Source of the DNA: Acidocella aminolytica 101 = DSM 11237
GTDB taxonomy: Bacteria > Pseudomonadota > Alphaproteobacteria > Acetobacterales > Acetobacteraceae
Length of the DNA: 44,370 nt
Assembly (NCBI RefSeq): GCF_900129125.1
Contig: NZ_FQVJ01000030.1
Location: 1-44,370 of the forward strand
Direction: 5' to 3'
Shown: piece after piece, positions 26,185 through 34,887 of the stretch
Position numbering within the stretch: position 1 is the stretch's first letter
How the letters are laid out: every line of letters begins with the position of its first letter
Translations under genes and position numbers: made by a program
The notes under the pieces: generated by a model
Told to the model about the DNA's origin: nothing
The model's database searches: none
What the model saw: the letters and a program-made list of their open reading frames with translations, nothing else

Positions 26185-27789
26185 TCATGCCACGGGTGCT
26201 GTGCGGTCAGATATCTGGCTTGGTTGGTGGGACTGTGCCGGGTCGCCGACGCGGCTTTGCCCGAACTGTCGGGCGAGCAACCAACTGGCTGTCAAGGAGA
26301 GTGCCATCATGATGGCAGCGTATGGGGCCGCTGCGGCAAAGGCGAGGGTCGAGGTGTCCGCCCAGACCTGCGTCGCTAGGGTCTGGGTGCCAATCGGAGC
26401 GAGCAGCAAGGTTGCGGTCAGTTCCGTTACCACCGCGATGAAGACCATCGCTGCCGCTGCCCCGAGACCAGGCCCGGCCAGCGGCAGCATGACGCGATAT
26501 GCGACCTGGAAGACGTTCAAGCCCAATGAGCGCGCCGCCTCCTCCAGCCCCAGTTGCGCGTGGGCGAGTGCCGCCCGCACACCAACGACGGCAAGGGAAA
26601 GAAACTGGATGCCATAGACCAGGATCAGCAGCGCTGAACTCTGATAGAGCGGATGGAGGTAATGCACGGTGAGGAAGACCATGGCGAGGGCGATGACGAT
26701 CCCCGGCATCCCCTGCGTCAGGTAGCTCGTGCGCTCCACCAGCGTTACCGTCCGCCCGCGATAGCGCGTCGCCAGGAAGCCGATCGGAATCGCCAGCACC
26801 ATCGCGATCAGTGTGCCGCCAAGACCGTAACCGAGCGAGGACAGCGTCGCCGCCGTCAGCAAGGCCGGCGATACTTCGGCTGGCGTGATCGCGGCGGCAC
26901 CGTGCTGGGTCATCCAGTAGAGCGTGGTGATGAGCGGCATACCAGTCGTGACAACCACCAGCGCCGCCAGGAGGGCGACCACAACCCATTTAATTTGCCC
27001 CAGCTCATGGAGAGAGGCAGGCCGGCGGACGCCACGACCGATCCGGCCGTAGCGCGCGCTGCCGCGGATACGCAGCTCCGCCATCAGACAGAACAGACAC
27101 AGCACGATGAGGATGCTCGCCAGCAGCGAGCCGGTAGCGCCATCGAAGCTGGCCCTGTACTCGATATAGATTTCGGTCGTGAAGGTACGAAAGCGCAGCA
27201 GGGCGAAGGCCCCGAACTCGGTTAGGACGTTGAGCGCGACGAGCAACGTGCCACCCAGGAGTGCAGGATGCAGTTGTGGTAGCACGACACGGACGAAGCA
27301 CACGACCGGCCCGCAGCCAAGCGCGCGGGCCGAATCCTCAAGCGCCGGGTCGAGATTACGCAATGAAGCGGCGACGGGGAGATAGAGTAGCGGGTAATAG
27401 GCGCAGGTCACCACCAGCACGGCCCCGGCGAAACCTTCCAGCGCCGGGCTGATCGATATCCACGCATAGCTGGTAATGAAGGAGGGAATGGCTAGCGGCA
27501 CGGCAAGGAGCACGGCCCATGCCTGCCGCCCCGGTAGCCGGGTGCGCTCGACAAACCAAGCCGCCCCCGTGCCGACGACGATTGCCAGCGCGGAGGATAC
27601 TGCCGTCAGGCATACCGTATTGAGCAAAAGCGTGCCGACCAGCGGGCGTAGGAGGAAGTGTGCGGCCTGCCCTCCGCTCACCTCTGTCGCCCGCAGGATC
27701 GTCAGTCCGATTGGCAGGAGTACCAGGAACGCGCCAACCGCTGCCGCGCCGAGGAGCAGAAGGGGCGGTCGCGCGTTTGCCCACCGCAT
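26185..27789 (-). CDS. fbpB: Ferric-iron ABC transporter, fused permease
   Basis: This 534-residue inner-membrane protein has about twelve hydrophobic segments in two homologous halves, as in FbpB/SfuB-type permeases. Each half carries an EAA loop: EDSARALGCGPVVCFVRVVLP and EEAARSLGLNVFQVAYRVMLP. The start codon overlaps the last base of the fbpA stop, so translation is coupled. It should carry ferric iron (or another small cargo delivered by FbpA) into the cytoplasm. Confidence 0.88.
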   Translation of the reverse strand: MRWANARPPLLLLGAAAVGAFLVLLPIGLTILRATEVSGGQAAHFLLRPLVGTLLLNTVCLTAVSSALAIVVGTGAAWFVERTRLPGRQAWAVLLAVPLAIPSFITSYAWISISPALEGFAGAVLVVTCAYYPLLYLPVAASLRNLDPALEDSARALGCGPVVCFVRVVLPQLHPALLGGTLLVALNVLTEFGAFALLRFRTFTTEIYIEYRASFDGATGSLLASILIVLCLFCLMAELRIRGSARYGRIGRGVRRPASLHELGQIKWVVVALLAALVVVTTGMPLITTLYWMTQHGAAAITPAEVSPALLTAATLSSLGYGLGGTLIAMVLAIPIGFLATRYRGRTVTLVERTSYLTQGMPGIVIALAMVFLTVHYLHPLYQSSALLILVYGIQFLSLAVVGVRAALAHAQLGLEEAARSLGLNVFQVAYRVMLPLAGPGLGAAAAMVFIAVVTELTATLLLAPIGTQTLATQVWADTSTLAFAAAAPYAAIMMALSLTASWLLARQFGQSRVGDPAQSHQPSQISDRTAPVA

Positions 27790-28829
27790 TAAAGAAGGCC
27801 GGCTTCGTGAAGCAGCGTCACGACTGACGCGTCGTCGCCGAGTTGTGAAACGGAGATAGCAGGCGGCTGAAGCTCGTTGAAGGGCTTCAGCACCGGGTTC
27901 GGGGCGATGCCTGGGCGCAACGGGTATTCAAACGTGACCGGCGTGTCGGCCAGCATCTTCTGTGCCGGAGCGCTGACAAGGAAGGCGAGGAAGCGCTGCG
28001 CGTCCTTCGGGTCCTTGCTCGTCTTCAGTACGCCGGCGCCAGAGATGTTGATCAGGCCGCCGACGTCGCCATGACTGAAGTGATAGATATCGCTATGTGT
28101 CTTTGCCTTGCCCAGTTCCTGCTGCAGGCGTGCCCAGTAGTAATTGTTGATGATGCCGGTGGCCACGGCACCGCGGTTGACAGCGGCGACGACGCCCTCG
28201 TCATCGTCATAGATCTTTGCGTTTGCTTTGAGTCCCTTGAGCCAGGCTAGTGCGGCGGCCTTGCCGTGCGTTACGACGACGGCGTTGACCAGCGGCAGGA
28301 AGTCGTTGTCGCTGGGCGCGATCGCGATCTTCCCCTTCCATTTCGGCTTCGCAAGGTCCATCAGGGATGCCGGAAGCGCAGAGGCGGCGATCATCGACGG
28401 ATTGTAGGCGAGCACGTTCTCACGGGCGAGAACGCCGACCCAGGTGCCGTCCGGCGCGTTGTACTTGGAGGGGATCTCGGCAAGGGTCGACGGATCCACC
28501 TTAGCAAGCAGCCCCTTCTCCGCCAGCATCGCGATCTCGGGAGAGTTCTCGGTAAAGAACACGTCGGCCGGCGAGGCTGTGCCTTCCTGGATAATCTGGG
28601 CGGCAACCTCTGGCCCGTCACCGGAATGCACTTTAACGCCGATTCCGGTCTTCTTCTCGAAAGCCGAGACGAGCATGTTCACCGTCTGCTCGTGTTGCCC
28701 ACTGTAGAGCACCAGCGTGGCGGCGACGGCTGGGTGCGGCGTGCAGGCGAGAAGCCCGCAGGCGGCAAGGGCTGCTACTCCCAGGCCAGCAAAATTCGAC
28801 CGCGACCAGCGGTGTTCGAGCAACGACAT
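27789..28829 (-). CDS. fbpA: Ferric-iron-binding periplasmic protein
   Basis: From ATG 28829, with GGGAG upstream, the product is 346 residues. The N-terminus has a hydrophobic leader ending in LLAC then TPHPAVAA, so it is exported either as a lipoprotein or as a cleaved periplasmic protein. The mature start LVLYSGQHEQTVNMLVSAFEKKTG and the tandem tyrosines in IINNYYWARLQQE match ferric-binding proteins that hold iron through adjacent Tyr residues. It heads the fbpABC operon and faces two Fur-box-like sites. Confidence 0.88.
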   Translation of the reverse strand: MSLLEHRWSRSNFAGLGVAALAACGLLACTPHPAVAATLVLYSGQHEQTVNMLVSAFEKKTGIGVKVHSGDGPEVAAQIIQEGTASPADVFFTENSPEIAMLAEKGLLAKVDPSTLAEIPSKYNAPDGTWVGVLARENVLAYNPSMIAASALPASLMDLAKPKWKGKIAIAPSDNDFLPLVNAVVVTHGKAAALAWLKGLKANAKIYDDDEGVVAAVNRGAVATGIINNYYWARLQQELGKAKTHSDIYHFSHGDVGGLINISGAGVLKTSKDPKDAQRFLAFLVSAPAQKMLADTPVTFEYPLRPGIAPNPVLKPFNELQPPAISVSQLGDDASVVTLLHEAGLL

Positions 28830-28877
28830 CAGGCATCTCCCAGGCAAATTGGTAAAACGTATGAGCCCACTCATACT

Positions 28878-28892
28878 TGCGAATAAGTCTCA
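28878..28892 (-). promoter_or_regulatory. Fur-box-like site near fbpA
   Basis: On the minus strand TGAGACTTATTCGCA fits the 7-1-7 Fur shape, with five of seven half-site pairs symmetric. It lies 49-63 bases upstream of the fbpA start. Confidence 0.5.
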
Positions 28893-28936
28893 TTATAATC
28901 CATAAGCTCATGTTTTCCGTCGGTCAATGGGTTGCA

Positions 28937-28955
28937 AATGAGAGTCGTTCTCAAT
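28937..28955 (+). promoter_or_regulatory. Fur-box-like site in the divergent promoter region
   Basis: The 19-base sequence AATGAGAGTCGTTCTCAAT is a near-palindrome with TGAGA/TCTCA arms, close to the Fur 7-1-7 pattern. It lies about 40 bases upstream of the propeller-protein start and could silence both divergent transcripts when iron is plentiful. Confidence 0.6.
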
Positions 28956-28995
28956 AATTGCTACTGGCAGATGTTCAACTGGAGGACCACAGGCA

Positions 28996-30135
28996 ATGAG
29001 AGATGAGAACAACGGACGGCGATGGGCTTGGGCTGGTTTGGCCCTGGTAGCGACCATGCTGGTACCAGCGACGGCACTCGCCGATGGGAAGGGGGGCGAG
29101 TTCCTCTCGAATACCCGGCATCACGTGACACTGGGCTCCATGGTGCCGGCGAACGGCGACCAGAACCCCTATGCAATCGTCGTCGCACCGGTCTCGGCCG
29201 GCAAGGTCCAGAAGGGTGACGTGCTTGTCACGAACTTCAACGACTCGAAGAATCTCCAGGGGCTTGGCACGACGATCATGGACTACAGTCCGGCCACTAA
29301 GAAAGTCTCGGTTTTCGCCAAGATCGATCGCAAGCTCGCAGGCTGTCCGGGGGGCGTCGGTCTGACCACCGCCATGACGATGCTCAAGTCCGGCTGGGTC
29401 ATCGTCGGCAGCTTGCCAAGCCAGGATGGGACTACAGCGACGAAGGGGCCCGGCTGCCTGATCGTTCTGAATTCCCATGGGGCAGTTTCCGGTACGATCA
29501 GCGGTCCCAACATCAATGGGCCATGGGGGAACATCGCCACGGTTGATGACGGCAAACATGCCACGCTCTTCGTGAGCAATGTCGGCTTCGGCGTCGGTGC
29601 CCCCACGGATAACAGTCCGGTCGTCAAGAAAGCGACCGTACTGCGCCTCTCGCTGGATATCCCACCGGGCAAACCGCCGGTTGTCACCAATCAAATGGTC
29701 ATCGCCGATGGCTTCGGTGAACAGGCCGACAAGAGCGTCTTCATCATCGGTCCAACCGGCTTGGCCTTGGGTAAGAACGGTGACCTCTTTGTCTCCGACG
29801 CGCTTGGCAACCGCATCGCCGCTATCCCAGATGCTCTGACCCGTACCTCAAGCGATGGTACCGGCACCACAGTGACCTCGGGCGGATTTCTGCAGCGGCC
29901 GCTCGCGCTAACAATGACGCCGGGGGGGCATCTCCTAACCACCAATGGTCTAAACGGCCAAGTCGTCGAGATTGATCCAACGACCGGAAAGCAACTCGCT
30001 GCGCAATGGATCGACGCTGACGAGGCTCAGCAGCCGCCAGGCAGCGGCGACCTCTTCGGCATCACGCTGACGCCCGACGGACATGGCTTCTACTACGTAG
30101 AGGACGACATGAACACGCTGATGCTGGCGAACTGA
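28996..30135 (+). CDS. Secreted NHL-type beta-propeller protein, iron locus
   Basis: The 379-residue product has a signal peptide (WAWAGLALVATMLVPATALA, cleavage near residue 29) and repeated blade-like units: KGDVLVTNFNDSKNLQGLG, GPTGLALGKNGDLFVSDALG, PLALTMTPGGHLLTTNGLNG and LFGITLTPDGHGFYYVEDD. This suggests an NHL or SMP-30-like propeller in the periplasm. GGAGG nine bases before the ATG supports the start. It is followed 16 bases later by the DyP peroxidase gene and lies divergent from fbpABC, so it probably works in iron or heme handling. No catalytic residues could be assigned. Confidence 0.8.
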   Translation: MRDENNGRRWAWAGLALVATMLVPATALADGKGGEFLSNTRHHVTLGSMVPANGDQNPYAIVVAPVSAGKVQKGDVLVTNFNDSKNLQGLGTTIMDYSPATKKVSVFAKIDRKLAGCPGGVGLTTAMTMLKSGWVIVGSLPSQDGTTATKGPGCLIVLNSHGAVSGTISGPNINGPWGNIATVDDGKHATLFVSNVGFGVGAPTDNSPVVKKATVLRLSLDIPPGKPPVVTNQMVIADGFGEQADKSVFIIGPTGLALGKNGDLFVSDALGNRIAAIPDALTRTSSDGTGTTVTSGGFLQRPLALTMTPGGHLLTTNGLNGQVVEIDPTTGKQLAAQWIDADEAQQPPGSGDLFGITLTPDGHGFYYVEDDMNTLMLAN

Positions 30136-30151
30136 GACGGGAGTGACGATC

Positions 30152-31534
30152 ATGTCCAGATGTCCGTTTTCAACACGGCGCGGCTTTCTCGGAGCGTCCG
30201 GCGGCGCGCTGGCGGCCCCCCTGCTCACGAAGGCTGGCAAGGCGGCGGTGCCTGGTATGACCGCCGCCCCTGCCAGTGATATGTCCGACGGTGGGGCCAT
30301 CCCGTTTTTCGGCAAGCACCAGGCCGGGATCGCGACGCCCCAACAGACTCATCTTGTGTTCGCGAGTTTTGACATCATCGCCCAGAGCCAGTCGGACTTG
30401 GTCCGATTGCTGCAAGATTGGACGCAGGCGGCGGCTATTATGGCTGCCGGCGACCTTGTGGAGCCGGCAGACGGCAACGCGTCCAAACCGCCAACCGATA
30501 GCGGTACTGTACGCGGGCTTGGCCCTGGGCGCCTGACACTGACATTTGGTTTCGGCCCAGGGCTTTTCGAAAAGGATGGAAAGGACCGCTACGGCTTGGC
30601 TGCGAAACGGCCCGCCGCGCTCGTCGACTTGCCGCGCTTCAATGGCGACCAGCTTGAGCCGGCGTACACCGGCGGTGATCTCTGCATCCAGGCTTGTGCA
30701 GATGACAGCGCGGTCGCGTTCCACGCCATCCGTCAACTTGCCCATATGGCCGCTCCAAACGACGCGGCGGATGGCTATGGTGGCAAAAAAGCGGGCGCCA
30801 CCCTCGCCTACAATGCCAAGCCGGGTGTCGCCACACTGCGGTGGTTGCAGACGGGGTTCCTGCCAGATTATCCGGCCGGGGAAACGCCGCGCAATCTGTT
30901 CGGCTTTAAGGACGGCACTGAGAACCCGGGGCGCCCCGATCCGGCCGAAATAAGCCACGGGAAAACCATCGGTAACGGCTCCCTAGGTGAAGCAGTATGG
31001 GTCGGGAATGAGGGGCCGGTTTGGATGCAGGGCGGCAGTTATCTCGTCGTTCGCCGTATCCGAATGGCTCTGCAGCATTGGGACAACACCGCGCTTGACT
31101 TCCAGGAGAGCATATTCGGCCGGAAAAAGGTGAGCGGCGGGCCGCTGACTGGTGGCGGAGAATTCACCCCCCTCAATCTCGACGCCACCGATGCCGACGG
31201 CAATCCGGTGATTGCTGAGAATTCGCACGTACGGCTCGGTGCCGCTTCGACGAATGACGGTGCGCGGATTTTGCGCCGTGCTTATTCTTACAACGACGGC
31301 CTCAAGATGATCGCCGAACGTTGGCCGCCCTGGAGGCAGGGCCTCGAATACGAGGCTGGGCTGATCTTCGTCGCTTTCCAACGTGATCCTAGAACCGGGT
31401 TCATCAAGATCTTCGACAGAATGTCGAAATTCGACATGATGAACCAGTTCACAACGCATACGGGCAGCGCGATTTTTGCTTGCCCGAGCGGCATCGCAAA
31501 GGGCGGGTTCATCGGAGCGGACCTCTTCACCTGA
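30152..31534 (+). CDS. efeB: Tat-exported DyP-type heme peroxidase, EfeB-like
   Basis: The 460-residue protein begins MSRCPFSTRRGFLGASGG, a twin-arginine signal (RRGFLG), so it should be exported folded with heme. The DyP signature is GFKDGTENPGRPDP with the catalytic Asp; the proximal heme His is in ENSHVRLGAAS, and RRIRMALQHWD holds the distal Arg. Length and motifs fit the EfeB/YwbN class A family, which oxidises ferrous iron or releases iron from heme. ATG 30152 is preferred over the GTG at 30143, given GGGAG just upstream. EfeU and EfeO are absent here; the partner importer is likely FbpABC. Confidence 0.9.
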   Translation: MSRCPFSTRRGFLGASGGALAAPLLTKAGKAAVPGMTAAPASDMSDGGAIPFFGKHQAGIATPQQTHLVFASFDIIAQSQSDLVRLLQDWTQAAAIMAAGDLVEPADGNASKPPTDSGTVRGLGPGRLTLTFGFGPGLFEKDGKDRYGLAAKRPAALVDLPRFNGDQLEPAYTGGDLCIQACADDSAVAFHAIRQLAHMAAPNDAADGYGGKKAGATLAYNAKPGVATLRWLQTGFLPDYPAGETPRNLFGFKDGTENPGRPDPAEISHGKTIGNGSLGEAVWVGNEGPVWMQGGSYLVVRRIRMALQHWDNTALDFQESIFGRKKVSGGPLTGGGEFTPLNLDATDADGNPVIAENSHVRLGAASTNDGARILRRAYSYNDGLKMIAERWPPWRQGLEYEAGLIFVAFQRDPRTGFIKIFDRMSKFDMMNQFTTHTGSAIFACPSGIAKGGFIGADLFT

Positions 31535-32740
31535 ACCTTCGCTTGCCCTCCTCCCTGGCTCAGCAAACTCCACTTCCTGTTGATTATGGATGGCCCGCCT
31601 GTCCAAAGATATCGCGTATGGGACCTGTGCTCGGGGAGGATTGCAGCGGCTCGGTTTATTTGATTTTTTATGATAACGAATTAGAGATTGAAATGCCACG
31701 TCGTCGGATCGGGCAGCTAGCCTTGCATTTTCCTGATAGCAACGTGGTAGATCGCCCTTGAGTCAGTTCGTGGTCTTAAATAATTAGGTGTCTGATTGCG
31801 GAACGTCATTTGGATCAGTAAGCTAGGCTAATGCCATGTCTTCGGGCATACGGTTGCGCAACCAGCCTCACGGGAGCTGAGGGAGTCTGGGCAGAAATGA
31901 ACACAGGAACTTCTTCTCAAGCTGAAGAGAGACCCTTAATGCTCCAACGTAGTTTCATTTCAGTTCAAACAATGGCAGTGGTTCAAAGCCTCATGCCAGA
32001 GACTGTTTGGAATTTTGCGCTCTGACGCGTTTTGTTAGGCCCTTGGGAAGCGATCTTCGAACATGAACTTCTGACAGCATGCCATTCGTGCACAGAGCGC
32101 CTCCACTCGGTGGATGCAGCATTCAAAGTCAGATAGATTGGTTTCGCTGCTGCCTTGTCCCCGCGCTCATATTCTTCTCAACGTCATCCTAAACAGTCGG
32201 CTCGTCGATCGCCTAAGCAAAATGCCCAGCGGAGCCACCGACTTTCGTTATAACCCGTCATGGCTTGATGGGGGAGAACCTACACCAATCGGCGGAGCCA
32301 TAGGTGGAGGCGTCAGGCCACCAGGCTTGCCGTGCCTTTGTCATGTCCACCACCATGCCGCTCTTGTCAAATAGATCATTCAGTGAATATCCAGCCATCA
32401 ACTGGTCCAGAAAATCTCTGTAGATGCTCATACACGTGTCCGCTATTCAAGCAGCTACAACGCCAGAGTACAAAATTGAGGATAGTCCAAAAAACCACAC
32501 CGCCCGAAGCTCACCGATGAGCTACTATCAAGGCTCAATCCAAGTTATACTTAAGATTATTTAAGTTTCTGACCACTTCTTATCAAAATAAAACTCTTCG
32601 ATAATTTGCAAAAATGATCTCTGTAAAACGAAGAAACCAATATTAAATAAAACAACAAACAACTTTGCCAATATTAAACTTGGAATAGTTCGTTTTAGTT
32701 TTTAGTTCCAGGAGACCGCTCACGACCAGGACAATTATTA
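31535..32740. other. Gene-poor stretch of about 1.2 kb
   Basis: Short open frames occur on both strands but none shows a family motif plus a ribosome-binding site. The last 200 bases are strongly AT-rich and form the leader of the DUF4168-like gene. A sequence near 31784-31810 faintly resembles the IS630 end. Confidence 0.4.
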
Positions 32741-33181
32741 ATGCCATCTATTGACGCAAACTCATTCTCTGTCACCAACACCTTTTCCAGAAAAATCCTC
32801 GCTACATTTGGATTGATTGGTGCATTTTCTTTCACTGTACCGGCACTTGCTCAGACGCCACAAGGTCAAATGCCTATGCAAGGAGCAACTGGGCAAGCAG
32901 AAAAATACTCTAACAACACAATCAATTCAGTCGCTCATGCTATGCACGATGTTGAAAAAGTTAGGAAGCAGTACCTTCCTGAAATGCAGGCAGCTCAACA
33001 ACACAAGGACCAGCAGAAAATACAGCAACTGAATAATGCAGCATTGAAAGCAGAGAAGCAAAAAATCATATCAAACGGCATTTCGATTCAGAAATATCAA
33101 GAAGTTGTGACGTCCGCCGAAAAAAATCCAAAATTACGCAAGAAAATCCTAACAGCTTACAACTCAAATTCAACGAAATAA
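32741..33181 (+). CDS. Exported DUF4168-like protein
   Basis: The 146-residue product has a signal peptide (SRKILATFGLIGAFSFTVPALA, cleavage near residue 38) and a helical C-terminal domain. VAHAMHDVEKVRKQYLPEMQA, KDQQKIQQLNN and ISIQKYQEVVTSAEKNPKL resemble DUF4168. Its function is unknown; it should be periplasmic. Its base composition is much more AT-rich than its neighbours, and it stands alone, suggesting separate acquisition. The AGGA ribosome-binding site is about ten bases from the ATG. Confidence 0.72.
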   Translation: MPSIDANSFSVTNTFSRKILATFGLIGAFSFTVPALAQTPQGQMPMQGATGQAEKYSNNTINSVAHAMHDVEKVRKQYLPEMQAAQQHKDQQKIQQLNNAALKAEKQKIISNGISIQKYQEVVTSAEKNPKLRKKILTAYNSNSTK

Positions 33182-33534
33182 CTCATCTTGACGGGTTGAG
33201 TCCGCTGCAAGGAAGGGACGCGTACAACCGTGTCCTGCCCTGCAGATGACGGCTTAAAAGCTCTGCTCCTCTACCCCGCATGCAGCATGCCGCTCGGTCG
33301 GACTTTGCTGCGCAGCCAACCTCTTAATGACCGTTTGCGTTTCTGGCAGTTTCAACGCAGGGCCAAGGCGCAAGAAAGCCGGGGTAGACGGTATGCGCTC
33401 ACCGTGTTGCCGCCCCGGCGTTGTTGGAGATGGCCAGTATAATATCTACCGGAAGCCAAATAATGACATGTAAACATATTGTTGTGTCGATGGAGTCGGC
33501 CGCGGTTCATTCGGACACACCAAAAAGGGAGACG
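33182..33534. other. Intergenic, nothing recognised
   Basis: Open frames here lack start signals and motifs. Confidence 0.25.
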
Positions 33535-34012
33535 CTAAATTTTTGTATCATAGTCGTAACCGCTCTGGCCAATATTTTCTATCGGACGAAGAAGATAGCC
33601 ATCCGGGTCCATAACTAAAAACTGGCACTGGCCAACTTCAACGAATTCGACACAGCACCACGCTTCCTCTGGCTCCTGGAATAGCGACCATCTCACGATT
33701 TCCAGTCGTTCCAAGATCGGTCAAAAGCGTGGGCATCCTAATCTGAAAATTGATGCTATGGCCCAGCGGCGCCACGAGCGGCCAGGTTACTCATTGGTCG
33801 TCTGCCGTATTACGCTGCTTAAGCATAACCTGGGCGCCATCCAGGTCCTGATACGCGAAGCCAGCCTCCGGGCGATCATAAGCCACGGAAAAACCGATCA
33901 GTTCGAACCAGAGTGGTAAGCTGGCATCCAAGTCCGACACTACGAACTCCGGATCAACTTTGCCCAACTTTCCATTCTCAGAATACCTCTGAAACCTGCC
34001 CGACCGTCGCAA
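33535..34012 (-). pseudogene. VOC-family (bleomycin-resistance/glyoxalase-like) gene, broken
   Basis: The start region reads PEFVVSDLDASLPLWFELIGF, then YQDLDGAQVMLKQ. A TGA at about 33791 follows in the same frame, where TGG would fit, and the frame goes on with PLVAPLGHSINFQI. After a frameshift near 33700 it continues EPEEAWCCVEFVEVGQCQFLVMDPDGYLL to a TAG at 33535. Together these rebuild a full-length VOC protein of about 150 residues, so the gene has one nonsense change and one frameshift. Confidence 0.7.
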
Positions 34013-34309
34013 TTACCCGCTCCTCTGATCATCGTCGACCCTGCCCAGGCGTATGACAATGGCGCGCTTGTTCCAAGAACCCGCCACTCTTCAGACCATA
34101 ATCGTATATATAGACCGGAGCGGGCTACGGACGGGCACCTTTGGTTTCCAGGACTTGGGTGGGCCCGGTGACGAGAGCGCCTACGTAGCTGCGGTTACCG
34201 CAGTCCGCGAACAGGTCGCTGGAGCCAAAGCACACGACCAAGGCATGCATCAAACTTGGATATATGCGGATCACCTGCTCCATGCCGAAGCCCCTCGATT
34301 GTGCGTTCA
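34013..34309. other. Intergenic, unassigned frames
   Basis: A plus-strand frame (34053-34460) is open and includes GFQDLGGPGDESAYVAAVTAV, but it has no recognisable family, and its end overlaps the small minus-strand ORF that has better start signals. Confidence 0.25.
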
Positions 34310-34468
34310 CTATCCCATAATTTCTTCGATGAGCTTACGAATTTCCGGCTGGCTCATCGGAGAAGTTTCCCGTTTACGATCTTCTGGTGCACTCGGGCCG
34401 CATTGTTCAATAGGGCGAGCAAAAAACGCTCTAGAAATGTTGGATGAATTTTGGATTTGAGTTTTCAT
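34310..34468 (-). CDS. Small 52-residue protein behind an operator-like dyad
   Basis: A short minus-strand ORF begins MKTQIQNSSNISRAFFARPI and ends MSQPEIRKLIEEIMG. AAAGGATAAATA before the ATG is a good ribosome-binding site, and a perfect 15-base dyad lies immediately upstream. The C-terminal part looks helical and charged. No family is recognised. It could be a small regulator or an adaptor, or a non-functional leader ORF. Confidence 0.5.
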   Translation of the reverse strand: MKTQIQNSSNISRAFFARPIEQCGPSAPEDRKRETSPMSQPEIRKLIEEIMG

Positions 34469-34480
34469 TATTTATCCTTT

Positions 34481-34495
34481 GTCGCATAATGCGAC
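34481..34495. promoter_or_regulatory. Perfect dyad GTCGCATAATGCGAC
   Basis: Seven-base arms around a single central base, 13 bases upstream of the small ORF's ATG and just before its ribosome-binding site. The position fits an operator or a short leader hairpin. Confidence 0.5.
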
Positions 34496-34644
34496 GTTAA
34501 TCGATAAGCTGCCACGCTCTTTATTATGTTATATGAAGCACGCGACAGTTAAAATTGGTGAATATTGATTAAGCCTAAAGGGAGAGTTAGACGAAGCTAT
34601 CGGGCGGCACAAACTCGCCTTATAGCGATATACGTGAAACTGCC

Positions 34645-34853
34645 TTATTCGGCTTTAAGATTATCCGCGGCATTCTTGCCGTTGCTGCGATCCTAGACGA
34701 TGTCGAATGTCATCTTCTGGCCGTCTTAAGGGTTGCGAGGCCGGCCCACTCTACCGCAGAGATATGAACGAAGATATCACCGCTGCCAGATTCAGGGCTA
34801 ATGAAACCATAGCGCTTAGTCTTATTGAAGAATTTAAAGGTACCAGCTGTCAT
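34645..34853 (-). pseudogene. csp: Cold-shock protein gene, broken
   Basis: From ATG 34853 the frame reads MTAGTFKFFNKTKRYGFISP, then DIFVHISAVEWAGL, the cold-shock RNA-binding core. One G is missing near 34724 (CTTAAGACGGC where CTTAAGGACGGC fits Leu-Lys-Asp-Gly). In the restored frame QKMTFDIV is followed by TAG (34693-34695, where family members have Gln) and then DRSNGKNAADNLKAE and a TAA. Restored length is 69 residues, exactly CspA-like. The gene cannot make a full protein as it stands. Confidence 0.8.
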
Positions 34854-34887
34854 GACATTTTCCTTTCAATCGATCAAAAAGTTAAAG

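Noticed and set aside
31784-31815. Sequence resembling the IS630 terminal repeat (GGTGTCTGATTGCGGAA)
   Set aside because: Similarity is partial, needs a gap, and no transposase remnant is next to it.
34053-34460. 135-codon plus-strand frame
   Set aside because: No recognisable domain, and it overlaps a minus-strand small ORF with better start signals.
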